A stretch of 64,000 nt of DNA from Emticicia aquatica (GTDB lineage: Bacteria; Bacteroidota; Bacteroidia; Cytophagales; Spirosomataceae). The stretch is taken from NCBI RefSeq assembly GCF_923079645.1, contig NZ_CAKLPY010000001.1, positions 2,004,001-2,068,000 of the forward strand, given 5' to 3'. The translations under genes were made by a program, and so were the position numbers. The notes below the pieces were generated by a model that searched no databases, was not told where the DNA came from, and saw only the letters and a program-made list of their open reading frames with translations. Of this stretch, positions 17,531-26,562 are shown piece by piece. Numbering within the stretch: position 1 is the stretch's first letter; each line of letters starts with the position of its first letter.

Positions 17531-18202
17531 TTAAACTTTCACAAATTTAACCAAATCTCCCGCTTTTAATAGTGTGATTGAAGGAGCATTTGGCGTATAA
17601 AGTTTAAGTGCAGTTTGACCAATCAATTGCCAACCACCTGGACTTTCGGAAGGATAAATGCCTGTTTGGTTTCCTGCAATGCCAACACTTCCCGCTGGAA
17701 CTTTGGTTCGTGGAGTAGATTTCCTGGGTGTTGAAATTCGGGTATCAAGACCACCCATGTAGGCAAATCCAGGCAAAAATCCCATCATAAAAACTCGGTA
17801 AATTGGGGAAGTATGAATATTTATTACTTCCTCAATACTTAGTTGATTATATTCGGCTACAAAACTTAAATCTTGTCCATTATAATTTACAGGAATCTGA
17901 ACTAAATTTGGTTCGTTAGTTTGCTTGTTATCAACATTTTGAAGATTTTCATTCAAGTAATTTGCTACAAATTCAAACGCAGTCCTTGCTTGATGATTAG
18001 ATTTTCTAACGATCAAAACATCATAGAAAACAGTCAAAGAAGCATACGCAGGCATTACTTCTTTCATTCCTTCAAAGGGATTTTCACTACAAAAGTGATA
18101 TAATTTCATTACAAAATCATTGATTTCTTCGTCAATAATATTTCCAAAACTAATCGTAATGGCAGAATCACTAAGGGGAAATATTTGAAATTTCGGTAGC
18201 AT
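17531..18202 (-). CDS. pxpB: 5-oxoprolinase subunit PxpB (KipI/AHS1-like)
   Basis: Third subunit of 5-oxoprolinase, homologous to allophanate hydrolase subunit 1. The 223-aa product shows PLSDSAITISFGN at the N-terminus and the diagnostic MMGFLPGFAYMGGLD, STPRKSTPRTKVPAGSVGIAG and YPSESPGGWQLIG in the C-terminal half. Normally pxpB lies directly beside pxpC; here the two are separated by four plus-strand genes, so pxpB needs a promoter of its own or expression from upstream, while pxpC needs a new one. No frameshift is seen, so the subunit is probably functional. Confidence 0.93.
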   Translation of the reverse strand: MLPKFQIFPLSDSAITISFGNIIDEEINDFVMKLYHFCSENPFEGMKEVMPAYASLTVFYDVLIVRKSNHQARTAFEFVANYLNENLQNVDNKQTNEPNLVQIPVNYNGQDLSFVAEYNQLSIEEVINIHTSPIYRVFMMGFLPGFAYMGGLDTRISTPRKSTPRTKVPAGSVGIAGNQTGIYPSESPGGWQLIGQTALKLYTPNAPSITLLKAGDLVKFVKV

Positions 18203-18207
18203 TATTT

Positions 18208-18410
18208 TTAGTTACATCCGCCAATTTCAGCAGTAAAAGCTTAACTTTTATCAACTTAAAAAAGCTATTTTTGATTGTAAAAAACGAAGAAGTTTTGACT
18301 GGACTAAAATTAATTTGTGCAGTCAAAACTTCTTGATAAACCTTTTTTTGTGCTTGGCAAAAAAGAGAAACTAATAAAAAATATAAAAATAAAAAATGTA
18401 CATTTCTAAT
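18208..18410 (-). pseudogene. remnant of a small secreted gene with IGGCN C-terminal tail
   Basis: On the minus strand, reading from 18410, one frame encodes a convincing signal peptide (R-N-V-H-F then a leucine-rich core ending LFCQAQKK) followed by KVYQEVLTAQINFSPVKTSS, but there is no ATG/GTG/TTG start, only ATT. A different frame at 18240-18208 encodes AFTAEIGGCN followed by a stop, the same kind of C-terminus as the M36 protease here (FTAIIGGCN). One frameshift would join them into about 67 codons. I read it as a decayed or internally deleted secreted gene with a coathanger-type tail; a functional gene with ATT start and programmed shift is much less likely. Confidence 0.45.
18287..18334. 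repeat. 15-bp perfect inverted repeat, 18-nt spacer
   Basis: AAGAAGTTTTGACTG (18287-18301) is exactly complementary to CAGTCAAAACTTCTT (18320-18334). It lies inside the gene remnant between pxpB and the M28 peptidase gene. No T-run follows closely on the minus strand; on the plus strand seven Ts occur 9 nt beyond it, so a terminator role is uncertain. Confidence 0.75.
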
Positions 18411-18465
18411 TTCAGATTATATTAATCTTCTAAATTAATGTATATTTTTTATATTTCCTATCAAA

Positions 18466-19974
18466 TCACTTACCATATAAAGTATTATAAGCTTTTTCAT
18501 ATTTATCGCCAGCTTTCCATTTTGGAGCAGTTGGACGGTCAGAAATTAATCTTGCCGAATAAATATAAGCTTGACAGAATTTCAATAAGTAATTATAATT
18601 CACCGATTCTGGGCTATCGCTGACTTGGTGGTAAAATTTATTAATCTCTGCATCAAACGCCGTAAAACCTGGAGCAAAATCTGGTGCTGGAATTCCTTTT
18701 GCCGCCAAACTCACATTATCTGAGCGGTCAAATAAATTTTGTTCAGGAGCAGGGTCATTTATGGCCGTTAAACCATAAGCTTTTGCACCTGCTTCAATTT
18801 GTGGTTGAGCATCTGTACGGTCTAATCCAATAATTGTAACTTTTGTTGTATCATTATAACCCGCACCATCACAATCGAGGCTATAAACACATTGTTTTAG
18901 CGGTAATAGTGGGTGTTCAGAATAATATTTACTACCTAGCAAACCAATTTCTTCTCCTGTATAGGCAATAAATAAAATTGAACGTTTTGTTCTTTTCTGT
19001 GTAAAAGCTTTCACCGCCGATAGAATTGCAGTTGTTCCGAAAGCATTATCTCTAGCTCCGTTAAAAATGGTATCACTTTCTGTTACTCTTCCACCTTTTT
19101 TACCCGTACCGACGTGGTCAAAGTGGGCAGTTAAAACAACATATTCATTTTTCAAAACAGGGTCAGTTCCTTCCAAAACACCTAAAACATTGTATGACAT
19201 TACTGTTTTTTTCGCAACCTCGCTAACATTTAAGCTTAAAGAAGTAAGGTTTTCTTTAGAAAATTTCTTCAAAAGAGCATTACTTACCCAAATATGCGGA
19301 ATATCAGCGTTTGATTGGTTATCAGGAGCTAAACTGAGTTTTTCGCCACCCATAAAATTAGTAATCGCACCCCACGGAAACTTCAAATTATATAATTGAA
19401 TAAATGCAATCGCTCCATTTTTAGCTGCAAACTCTCCTTTTTTTGCTGAACCAATAATGTTTTCATAAGGGTCATCGCTATTCGGAACACCAAATTGAGC
19501 AACTACAATCTTTCCTTTTACATCAATGTCTTTATAATCATTTTGTTTTTCATCGACCCAACCATATCCCACAAAAACAACAGCGGCATTATCAATTTTA
19601 GTTGCCTTTCCGCTCATCATAATGAAATCTTTAGTCCATTTTAATGTATCGTTTCCAACATAAACTTCACCTTTTTTAGTCGGTTTTATATTTTCAAAAG
19701 GTACGGGTTGTAGATAATCTTTTTGGTCATTAGGTGTTTTCAAGCCATTCAAACGAAACTGTTCGGCAATATAGCGAGCGGCCACATTATTCGTAACTTC
19801 TCCTGTACGTCGCCCTAACATTTCATCAGATGCAATGAAACGTATATGAGCTTCAATCTCATTTTTTGATAAATTATACTCAGGTAATTTACGGATGGCC
19901 TTTTCACTAATTTTTTGGGCATTCGCTACAACCATCAGAAGCATTGAAAGTAAAAACAAGTAATTCTTTTTCAT
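18466..19974 (-). CDS. secreted M28 family metallopeptidase
   Basis: Di-zinc aminopeptidase-type enzyme, exported by a signal peptide of about 19 residues (ending VANAQ). In 502 aa it has a PA-like insert (about 110-260) and the M28 catalytic domain: zinc His in TAHFDHVGTG near 283, bridging Asp in GARDNAFG near 305, catalytic/zinc glutamates in TGEEIGLLG near 340, Asp in LDCDGAG near 370, and the last His in FYHQVSDSPE near 461. All ligands appear present. It follows the DUF255 gene by 27 nt on the same strand. Substrate peptide preference cannot be read. Confidence 0.93.
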   Translation of the reverse strand: MKKNYLFLLSMLLMVVANAQKISEKAIRKLPEYNLSKNEIEAHIRFIASDEMLGRRTGEVTNNVAARYIAEQFRLNGLKTPNDQKDYLQPVPFENIKPTKKGEVYVGNDTLKWTKDFIMMSGKATKIDNAAVVFVGYGWVDEKQNDYKDIDVKGKIVVAQFGVPNSDDPYENIIGSAKKGEFAAKNGAIAFIQLYNLKFPWGAITNFMGGEKLSLAPDNQSNADIPHIWVSNALLKKFSKENLTSLSLNVSEVAKKTVMSYNVLGVLEGTDPVLKNEYVVLTAHFDHVGTGKKGGRVTESDTIFNGARDNAFGTTAILSAVKAFTQKRTKRSILFIAYTGEEIGLLGSKYYSEHPLLPLKQCVYSLDCDGAGYNDTTKVTIIGLDRTDAQPQIEAGAKAYGLTAINDPAPEQNLFDRSDNVSLAAKGIPAPDFAPGFTAFDAEINKFYHQVSDSPESVNYNYLLKFCQAYIYSARLISDRPTAPKWKAGDKYEKAYNTLYGK

Positions 19975-20001
19975 TTTATATTGATGTTTATTGATATAAT
20001 T

Positions 20002-22023
20002 TTATTGTTTTAACAAATCTAAAGCTTTTTCAATATCAGTTGTTGGTAATTGACATGTTTTATCGAAACAAACATAAATAGTTGTTTCTCCTTTTTTAGT
20101 AGTTCTATTTTGTAACAAAGGCAATTTTGAGGCTTCATTAGTTCCAACAAAAACTTTATTTGGCTGATATTTTTTATCCATTAAAGTTCTTATAGTCAAA
20201 TAATTATCTCCAACAATTGCAATTTCAGCAATTGGATTTGTATGCTGTGTTGCCAAACAAGCCCATTGCGTAACCCATTGAGGGTCGGTTAGCATAATTG
20301 TTTTCATTTTTGCCAACATCAAATTACTAATTTCGATAAAATCGTTTCGACCTAAAATAGTCCCAAGATTATATAAATTAGTTGCCATCATCGAGTTAGA
20401 GGCGGGAATAACATTATCAAAAATTTCTTTTTTACGAGCAATCAATTCTTCTCCTTGAATATCAGTAAAATAGAAAAATTCGTCTTCTGAATCATAAAAA
20501 TTAGCCATCACATAATCTGCTAACATTTCGGCTTCAAACAGCCACTTTTCATCAAAGGTAACTTGATAAAGTGCTGTATATGAATCTATTACACTTGCAT
20601 AATCCTCCAAGTAGGCTACTAAATTTGCTTTCCCATTTTTGTAATTGTGCCAAAGTCCTCTGCTCTCATTTCCGTCTTCGTTTGCAACTTTTATAGTCAT
20701 TTTTTCTAATAAAAAATGAGCATTGAGAAGAGCTAAATCCAAAAATTTCTGAGTACCAATATAGCGATACGCATCAATTAAGCCTTTTAGCATCAAGCCA
20801 TTCCACGAACAAAGAATTTTATCATCAAGCCCAGGACGAACTCTTTTACTGCGATAATCAAACAACTTTTGCTTGATTTCTTGAGTCAAAGGAAAGCCAT
20901 CTTTCATAAATTTTCGGCTTTCTAAATGCACCACATTATTTCTGTGTTCCCAGTTTCCTTCCTCCGAAAAATCAAAAACATCACAAAATTCACTTGCTTC
21001 ATTTCCTAAGATTTCATCAATTTCTTGTTTTGACCAAACATAAAATTTCCCTTCTTCTCCCTCACTGTCAGCATCGAGTGCTGAATAAAAACCACCTTCA
21101 TCGCTCATCATTTCCTTTTCGAGCCAAACGATCGTCTCAGTTACTTTTTCTTTGTATAAATCGTCGCGAGTTAGGGCATAAGCCTCAGCGTATAATGAGG
21201 TAAGTTGGCCATTATCATAAAGCATTTTTTCAAAATGTGGTACTTTCCAGTCTTCATCGGTCGAATAACGCGTCCAACCACCACCAATAGTGTCATAAAT
21301 TCCACCCAAAGCTACTCGATCCAATGTATGAATAAGATGTTCTAAAGCACGTTTATCTTTAGAAATGCTATAATATCTCAACAAAAACTTCCAAATACTC
21401 GGCATCGGAAATTTAGGACTGCGATTCATTCCACCTTTTTCAAAATCAAAATCTTTGTGTAAACGGTTAAAAATTGTATTCAAATCTTCCTCCGAAATTT
21501 GCAAACCCGCCTCACCAATATTCATTTGGTACTTATCGCTTTCTTTGGAAAGCATATTTTGTGTAAATCCTTCAGCAGATTTTTGTAGTTTTTGACGGTC
21601 ATTTTTGAAAGCATTACTTATACTTTCGACCAAATTTGCCCAATTTCTTGGAGGAAAATAAGTTCCTCCGTAAAATGGTTTGGCATCAGGCATCAAAAAA
21701 ACATTCAATGGCCACCCTCCTCGCAAACCCATCGCCTGCAAAGCATCCATGTAAATCGCATCCACATCAGGGCGTTCTTCTCGGTCAACCTTAATACAGA
21801 CCAAATGTTTATTCATAATGGCCGCGATTTCTTCATTTTCAAATGATTCTCGTTCCATCACATGGCACCAATGACACGCCGAATAGCCGATACTTACCAA
21901 AATTGGTTTATCTTCTGTTTTTGCTTTTTGTAAAGCCGCCTCACCCCAAGGATACCATTCAACTGGATTATGAGCGTGTTGCAGTAAATATGGACTAGTT
22001 TCGTTGATGAGTAGATTTTGCAT
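20002..22023 (-). CDS. DUF255 thioredoxin-domain protein (YyaL/SSP411 family)
   Basis: Cytoplasmic protein of 673 aa from the ATG at 22023 (the frame is open to 22044). The N-terminal thioredoxin-like domain begins with the conserved [19 protein letters not shown] and carries a CHWC redox motif (Cys50, Cys53), followed by the signature [10 protein letters not shown]. The remaining 500 residues form an (alpha/alpha) toroid resembling N-acylglucosamine epimerase/GH families, with [17 protein letters not shown] near 225 and [14 protein letters not shown] near 410. Family function is not established. It is 37 nt downstream of the T9SS-sorted gene. Confidence 0.93.
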   Translation of the reverse strand: MQNLLINETSPYLLQHAHNPVEWYPWGEAALQKAKTEDKPILVSIGYSACHWCHVMERESFENEEIAAIMNKHLVCIKVDREERPDVDAIYMDALQAMGLRGGWPLNVFLMPDAKPFYGGTYFPPRNWANLVESISNAFKNDRQKLQKSAEGFTQNMLSKESDKYQMNIGEAGLQISEEDLNTIFNRLHKDFDFEKGGMNRSPKFPMPSIWKFLLRYYSISKDKRALEHLIHTLDRVALGGIYDTIGGGWTRYSTDEDWKVPHFEKMLYDNGQLTSLYAEAYALTRDDLYKEKVTETIVWLEKEMMSDEGGFYSALDADSEGEEGKFYVWSKQEIDEILGNEASEFCDVFDFSEEGNWEHRNNVVHLESRKFMKDGFPLTQEIKQKLFDYRSKRVRPGLDDKILCSWNGLMLKGLIDAYRYIGTQKFLDLALLNAHFLLEKMTIKVANEDGNESRGLWHNYKNGKANLVAYLEDYASVIDSYTALYQVTFDEKWLFEAEMLADYVMANFYDSEDEFFYFTDIQGEELIARKKEIFDNVIPASNSMMATNLYNLGTILGRNDFIEISNLMLAKMKTIMLTDPQWVTQWACLATQHTNPIAEIAIVGDNYLTIRTLMDKKYQPNKVFVGTNEASKLPLLQNRTTKKGETTIYVCFDKTCQLPTTDIEKALDLLKQ

Positions 22024-22060
22024 TTTTATATTATTAAAACCCAAATTGGCTTTACTTTTT

Positions 22061-23686
22061 CTATTTATTTACAACAATTTTTTTGCTAAATCCTAATGCT
22101 TTAATGATATAAACTCCGTTGGATAAACAATTGATGTTCAAATACTTACTATTATCTCCAACAAATATTAATGCTTTTTCTTCAATTAATTTCTTGCCAT
22201 TAATATCAAAAACTTCAATCAGAATCTGTTGCTCATTTAAACCGATAATTTTCAACTGAATAAACTCATTTGCAGGATTTGGCGATACTTCGAAACTTGA
22301 AATCGTTGGTTCAGTAGCCAAAAGCAATCTATCAAATTTACACAAAAACACTTCATAACCTTTCAAAGTAATATTTTGACGATAATTTTGGTAAGCGATT
22401 TCGATTGTAACAACTTCATTTTCATCTTTTGCGTACGGATTATGAGCTGCAACTAACAAATCATTTCCTTTGGCAACTGCTCGCCAAATTGGCTTACGAG
22501 AATCAACATATTCTCGGGCGGGCGTTGGAATCACTAATTCATAATTTCCCGAAAACATCTCCTTATATTGCGAAAGTCGATAAAGTCCATTAATAAAATA
22601 TTCGTAGGTTGCGTAATTTTCATCTGTTTTAAAAGTGCCTGGGTCATCCCAAAGCCAAAGCCCATTTGCACCTGAGAAAAACGGAAATATTGCTGTCGCT
22701 TCGGCCATGAAAGGTCTGATAAATTTTTTCACAAAGGCAGTTGTATAACTAAATCTCAACCAAACAAAAGGAATTATCGGCTTACTCGTCCAAGCTCGAT
22801 TGACTTCAATTTGAAATAATAAATAGGCTAAATAATCAGGGGCAAGTGGATTTGGATAATCGTAATAATAATAAGCTGAAGGGCTAAAAAAGTCTTGGCT
22901 ATTATAAGCTTGTCCACCTATGACATTCTTAGAAAAATCATAATTGACATAATTTAACAAAGAAACATCAGTCGTCCACTTTTGCCAAGAGTTTCCTGCA
23001 ATATTTATATACGTATTTAAAATTGGTGAATCAGAATAACCACCAATTTTTGTACTATTTGTAGTGAAAGTTTTCGTCTCACTAAAAACCTGTGCATATA
23101 AAGCTTGAATATCTTTTTTATATTGAGTAATAAATGACTGATTATCAAGATTTTTGTAAATAGTAGGCGTAGTTGGATGATTTTTTAACACCAAAATAGA
23201 ATCATTAGATTTTATTTGTAATTCAATATCAGGAATAAACAGATCAATATCAGCAATATTCGTTTCTGACGAACTTGTAAAGGCATTAGCAAAGTTAGAC
23301 AAATCACTTCTCCACTTGTTTTTGTACAATTCAAGATTATTTCCCCACGGACTTTTAATGGTTTCCCAAGGTTGGTTTGCTGATGGGTAACCTACACCGT
23401 ACCACACCATGGCTCGTTGATTTACAGGCAAATCAGCATCATTTCCATCAGTAGTAGCAAGATGAGTAAAACCATGCTTTAATGGTAATTTTTGAGAATC
23501 GCCAAATCTTGGACCACCATAAACAACAGAAAAAGGCAAAGAGAATTCAGGAAATTTTTGCCATTCAATGGTTTTGTTTTTGGTAGTAGGCGTTAATTGA
23601 AACACTGATGGCTGACATGAATTTTGTGCCACAGTTTTTTTAAAAAAAACGAGTAAAACTACTAAATAAAGATATTTATTCTTCAT
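22061..23686 (-). CDS. T9SS-sorted secreted protein of unknown function
   Basis: A 541-aa protein from the ATG at 23686, which gives a signal peptide of about 21 residues ending TVAQ. The last 80 residues are a type A T9SS sorting domain ([38 protein letters not shown]), so the protein should be exported through the outer membrane and anchored or released. The central part is rich in Trp/Tyr and contains [12 protein letters not shown] and [12 protein letters not shown], reminiscent of TIM-barrel glycosidase strands, but I cannot assign a family. Its start overlaps the end of the NUDIX gene by 11 nt, so they are probably co-transcribed. Confidence 0.85.
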   Translation of the reverse strand: MKNKYLYLVVLLVFFKKTVAQNSCQPSVFQLTPTTKNKTIEWQKFPEFSLPFSVVYGGPRFGDSQKLPLKHGFTHLATTDGNDADLPVNQRAMVWYGVGYPSANQPWETIKSPWGNNLELYKNKWRSDLSNFANAFTSSSETNIADIDLFIPDIELQIKSNDSILVLKNHPTTPTIYKNLDNQSFITQYKKDIQALYAQVFSETKTFTTNSTKIGGYSDSPILNTYINIAGNSWQKWTTDVSLLNYVNYDFSKNVIGGQAYNSQDFFSPSAYYYYDYPNPLAPDYLAYLLFQIEVNRAWTSKPIIPFVWLRFSYTTAFVKKFIRPFMAEATAIFPFFSGANGLWLWDDPGTFKTDENYATYEYFINGLYRLSQYKEMFSGNYELVIPTPAREYVDSRKPIWRAVAKGNDLLVAAHNPYAKDENEVVTIEIAYQNYRQNITLKGYEVFLCKFDRLLLATEPTISSFEVSPNPANEFIQLKIIGLNEQQILIEVFDINGKKLIEEKALIFVGDNSKYLNINCLSNGVYIIKALGFSKKIVVNK

Positions 23687-24368
23687 TATAATCATTTTCT
23701 TTACCAAGTTGGTCAAATACATAACGTATTGAACTGTAAGAATTTAACAACGCTTTTTTGATTTCTTTTTCGTCCATCCAGCACAATTGCTCGATTCCTT
23801 CTTCCAACTGCGGTTTCATCTCCGAGTCGTCAGTACAATTCATTCGATACCATTTGGTGCGTTTCAAAATTTTATTGCTTCCCATCGTATATGTATGCCA
23901 CGTGGTGCAAAGTTTTTCACCTAATTGTACTTTGATATTGCATTCCTCCTCCACTTCTCGAATTGCTGTTTGCTTAGATTTTTCGCCATCATCTCTTTTA
24001 CCTTTTGGCAAATCCCACTTGTTTAATCGGTGCATAACCAATATTTTCCCCTCAGCATTATAAACAACTCCACCCGCCGCTTTCACAACTTTATAAAAGT
24101 TTTTTATTTGTGTTTCGGTTGCTTCTTTATTTTCAACTACTATCGTAACAGACTGATAATTAGCTTCTTTTTGTTGTTGAATTTGCTTGAAAAACCTATC
24201 TACTGTTGAGTCAGAAGCATTTAAAATCACTGCGTGACCTTGAAGTTTTTTCGTGTTTAAAGGTTCTAAACGGGCGTCTATCATTACATCAAAATCATAG
24301 CCGTGTAGGTTTTTGAAACTTTTTTTATTTACAATTCTGACTAATTTATCGTCAATAAAAATAACCAT
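23676..24368 (-). CDS. NUDIX hydrolase
   Basis: A 230-aa protein whose C-terminal half carries an intact Nudix box: a glycine, five residues, Glu, seven residues, then REVEEEC (DDGEKSKQTAIREVEEE core, preceded by WDLPKGK). It is expected to hydrolyse a nucleoside diphosphate linked to another moiety; LPKGKR with a phosphate-rich loop resembles Ap4A/diphosphoinositol-type members. The N-terminal 80 residues (MVIFIDDKLVRIVNKK...) are an extra domain seen in Bacteroidota homologues, function unknown to me. First gene of the minus-strand run NUDIX, T9SS protein, DUF255, M28; divergent from the CBS gene by 169 nt. Confidence 0.92.
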   Translation of the reverse strand: MVIFIDDKLVRIVNKKSFKNLHGYDFDVMIDARLEPLNTKKLQGHAVILNASDSTVDRFFKQIQQQKEANYQSVTIVVENKEATETQIKNFYKVVKAAGGVVYNAEGKILVMHRLNKWDLPKGKRDDGEKSKQTAIREVEEECNIKVQLGEKLCTTWHTYTMGSNKILKRTKWYRMNCTDDSEMKPQLEEGIEQLCWMDEKEIKKALLNSYSSIRYVFDQLGKENDYNEE

Positions 24369-24537
24369 GAGGTTTCTTGAAAAAGTTTAATTAGGGAACA
24401 AAGTTCGGAATTTTTTTGGAAGTAATGGCCGTGATAAAAAAATTATAATATTGTTTTTGCATAAAATCTACTTAAAATATTTTATTTTGCATCTTAATAA
24501 TCATCTAACCCTAAAATTGTGGGTTTAAATCTCTTAA

Positions 24538-25821
24538 ATGGAAATTTTAATAATCCTTTTTTTAGTCATTCTTAATGGTATTTTCTCCATGTCGGAGATT
24601 GCCTTAATCTCCTCCCGAAAAACCAAACTCGAAATAGCAAGCAAAAATGGAGACCATCGAGCGGGTGCAGCCCTAGAACTTGCCAATTCTCCGAATAGAT
24701 TTCTCTCAACAGTACAAATTGGCATTACGCTCATTAGCATTTTGACAGGTATTTTTTCAGGAGATACGCTCACTCTTGACTTTCAAAATTTTTTAACAAA
24801 TTCGGGGCTTCAACAAAAATATGCTGATAATATTGCCGTTGGTTTGGTTGTTTTAATTATCGGGTTTGTACAATTAGTTTTAGGAGAATTAGTACCAAAG
24901 CGAATCGGAATGTCAAATCCCGAAGCCATTGCAAAATTTATGGTCGCACCGATGAACTTACTTTCAAAAATCACCTCACCTTTTATTTGGCTTTTAACAA
25001 AATGTAGCGACTTAATCATTAAGATTTTGGGTATTGAAGTTTCTGAAAGTTCGGTTACAGAAGAAGAAATTAAGTCAATGATTCAGGAAGGAACAACGGG
25101 AGGAGCAATTGACGAAATTGAGCAAGAAATTGTACAAAATGTTTTTCATTTGGGTGATAGAAAAATCACTTCGCTAATGACCAATCGTAGTGACATTACT
25201 TTTTTGGAACTTGAAGATTCGGTTAAGGAAAATAAAGATAAAATTATTGAATCGAAACATTCGGTTTACCCGATTTGCAAAGATGGCATTGATAATATTA
25301 TTGGCTTACTTTATATCAAGGATTTGCTCGGTAAAGATTTGAATGTTGAGTTAGAAAATTTAGAGAAATTTGGCAAAGAACCACTTTTTATTCCTGAAAA
25401 CAACCAAGCATATCAAGCATTAGAGAAATTTCGTGAAGAACGTATTCACATGGGAATTATCTTGGATGAATATGGAAGTGTAATGGGCATTATTACGCTC
25501 AACGATATTTTGGATGCTTTAGTTGGTGATATTTCAATGGATGATGAATTTGAATATGAAGTTGTTGAACGTGAAGATGGTAGTTTTTTAGTTGATGCTT
25601 CTCTTCCATTCGATGATTTTTTGAATCAATTTGAAATCATTATTAACAATCGCAAAGAATATACTGGATTCGATACCCTTGGAGGTTTCGCTCTTCATAT
25701 TTTGCAGGAAATTCCTGATACAGGTGATAAATTTGAATGGGAAGAATACGAATTTGAAATCGTTGATATGGATAAAAATCGTATTGATAAGATTTTACTT
25801 AAGAAAAAAAATGCAGAATAA
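24538..25821 (+). CDS. HlyC/CorC (DUF21-CBS) family membrane protein
   Basis: Inner-membrane protein of 427 aa with the standard order: DUF21/CNNM transmembrane domain (about 1-190, with MSEIALISSRKTKLE and LGELVPKRIG), a CBS pair (about 205-330, with RSDITFLE and MGIILDEYGSVMGIIT), and a C-terminal CorC_HlyC domain (about 345-425, with LVDASLPFDDF and DTLGGFAL). Members act in Mg2+/Co2+ transport or efflux. A hemolysin role should not be assumed from the family name. The next gene, pyrE, begins 36 nt downstream. Confidence 0.93.
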   Translation: MEILIILFLVILNGIFSMSEIALISSRKTKLEIASKNGDHRAGAALELANSPNRFLSTVQIGITLISILTGIFSGDTLTLDFQNFLTNSGLQQKYADNIAVGLVVLIIGFVQLVLGELVPKRIGMSNPEAIAKFMVAPMNLLSKITSPFIWLLTKCSDLIIKILGIEVSESSVTEEEIKSMIQEGTTGGAIDEIEQEIVQNVFHLGDRKITSLMTNRSDITFLELEDSVKENKDKIIESKHSVYPICKDGIDNIIGLLYIKDLLGKDLNVELENLEKFGKEPLFIPENNQAYQALEKFREERIHMGIILDEYGSVMGIITLNDILDALVGDISMDDEFEYEVVEREDGSFLVDASLPFDDFLNQFEIIINNRKEYTGFDTLGGFALHILQEIPDTGDKFEWEEYEFEIVDMDKNRIDKILLKKKNAE

Positions 25822-25857
25822 GTATTGAAAATTTAATTGATTTATAGAATTTAATTT

Positions 25858-26487
25858 ATGACAGTTTCTCAAAAAATTGCCTCCTTATTATTAGAAACAA
25901 AAGCTGTAAAATTAAGTCCCGCACAGCCATTCAAATGGAGTTCTGGTTGGAATTCACCAATTTATTGTGATAATAGAGTTACGCTTTCTTATGCAGAAGG
26001 CCGTACTTTTATCAAAAAATCTTTGGCAAAAGCCATAAAAAAACATTTTCCTGATGTCGAATTAATTGCTGGAGTTGCCACCGCAGGAATCCCACAAGGA
26101 GCTTTAGTAGCTGATGCTTTGGGTTTACCATTCGCTTACGTTCGACCAAAACCAAAAGAACATGGAATGGGCAATCAGATTGAAGGAAGAATCGAAAAGG
26201 GTCAAAAAGTAGTAGTGATTGAAGATTTGATTTCGACAGGTGGAAGTTCATTAAAGGCGGTTGATGCACTTCGTGAAGCAGGCATTGAAGTTGTAGGTAT
26301 GGTTGCTATATTTACTTACGGATTTAAAGTTGCTGATAAAAATTTTGAAGAGAAAGGCGTAAAACTTGTTACTTTAAGTCATTACAATGCACTTATTGAC
26401 CAAGCTATTGCTCAAAATTATATTTCAGCAGATTCACTCGAATCATTAAAGAAATGGAGAAGAAACCCTGAAAAATGGGGTGTTTAA
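25858..26487 (+). CDS. pyrE: orotate phosphoribosyltransferase
   Basis: Cytoplasmic enzyme of pyrimidine synthesis that joins orotate and PRPP to make OMP. The 209-aa length is typical. KLSPAQPFKWSSGWNSPIYCDNR at 18-40 is the orotate-side N-terminal block, GVATAGIPQGAL near 77 and the PRPP motif VVVIEDLISTGGSS near 120 are intact. It follows the CBS-domain gene closely and is ended by a strong bidirectional terminator. Confidence 0.96.
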   Translation: MTVSQKIASLLLETKAVKLSPAQPFKWSSGWNSPIYCDNRVTLSYAEGRTFIKKSLAKAIKKHFPDVELIAGVATAGIPQGALVADALGLPFAYVRPKPKEHGMGNQIEGRIEKGQKVVVIEDLISTGGSSLKAVDALREAGIEVVGMVAIFTYGFKVADKNFEEKGVKLVTLSHYNALIDQAIAQNYISADSLESLKKWRRNPEKWGV

Positions 26488-26508
26488 TTTTCTTTCTAAT
26501 TTTCTCTT

Positions 26509-26547
26509 AAAAAAGGCTTGCTATTTCAAGAATAGCAAGCCTTTTTT
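26509..26547. terminator. bidirectional terminator between pyrE and the M36 gene
   Basis: AAAAAAGGCTTGCTATT (26509-26525) pairs perfectly over 17 bp with 26531-26547 around loop TCAAG. T-runs are formed on both strands, so it serves the convergent genes on each side. Confidence 0.92.
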
Positions 26548-26562
26548 ACAAAATAAATATAC

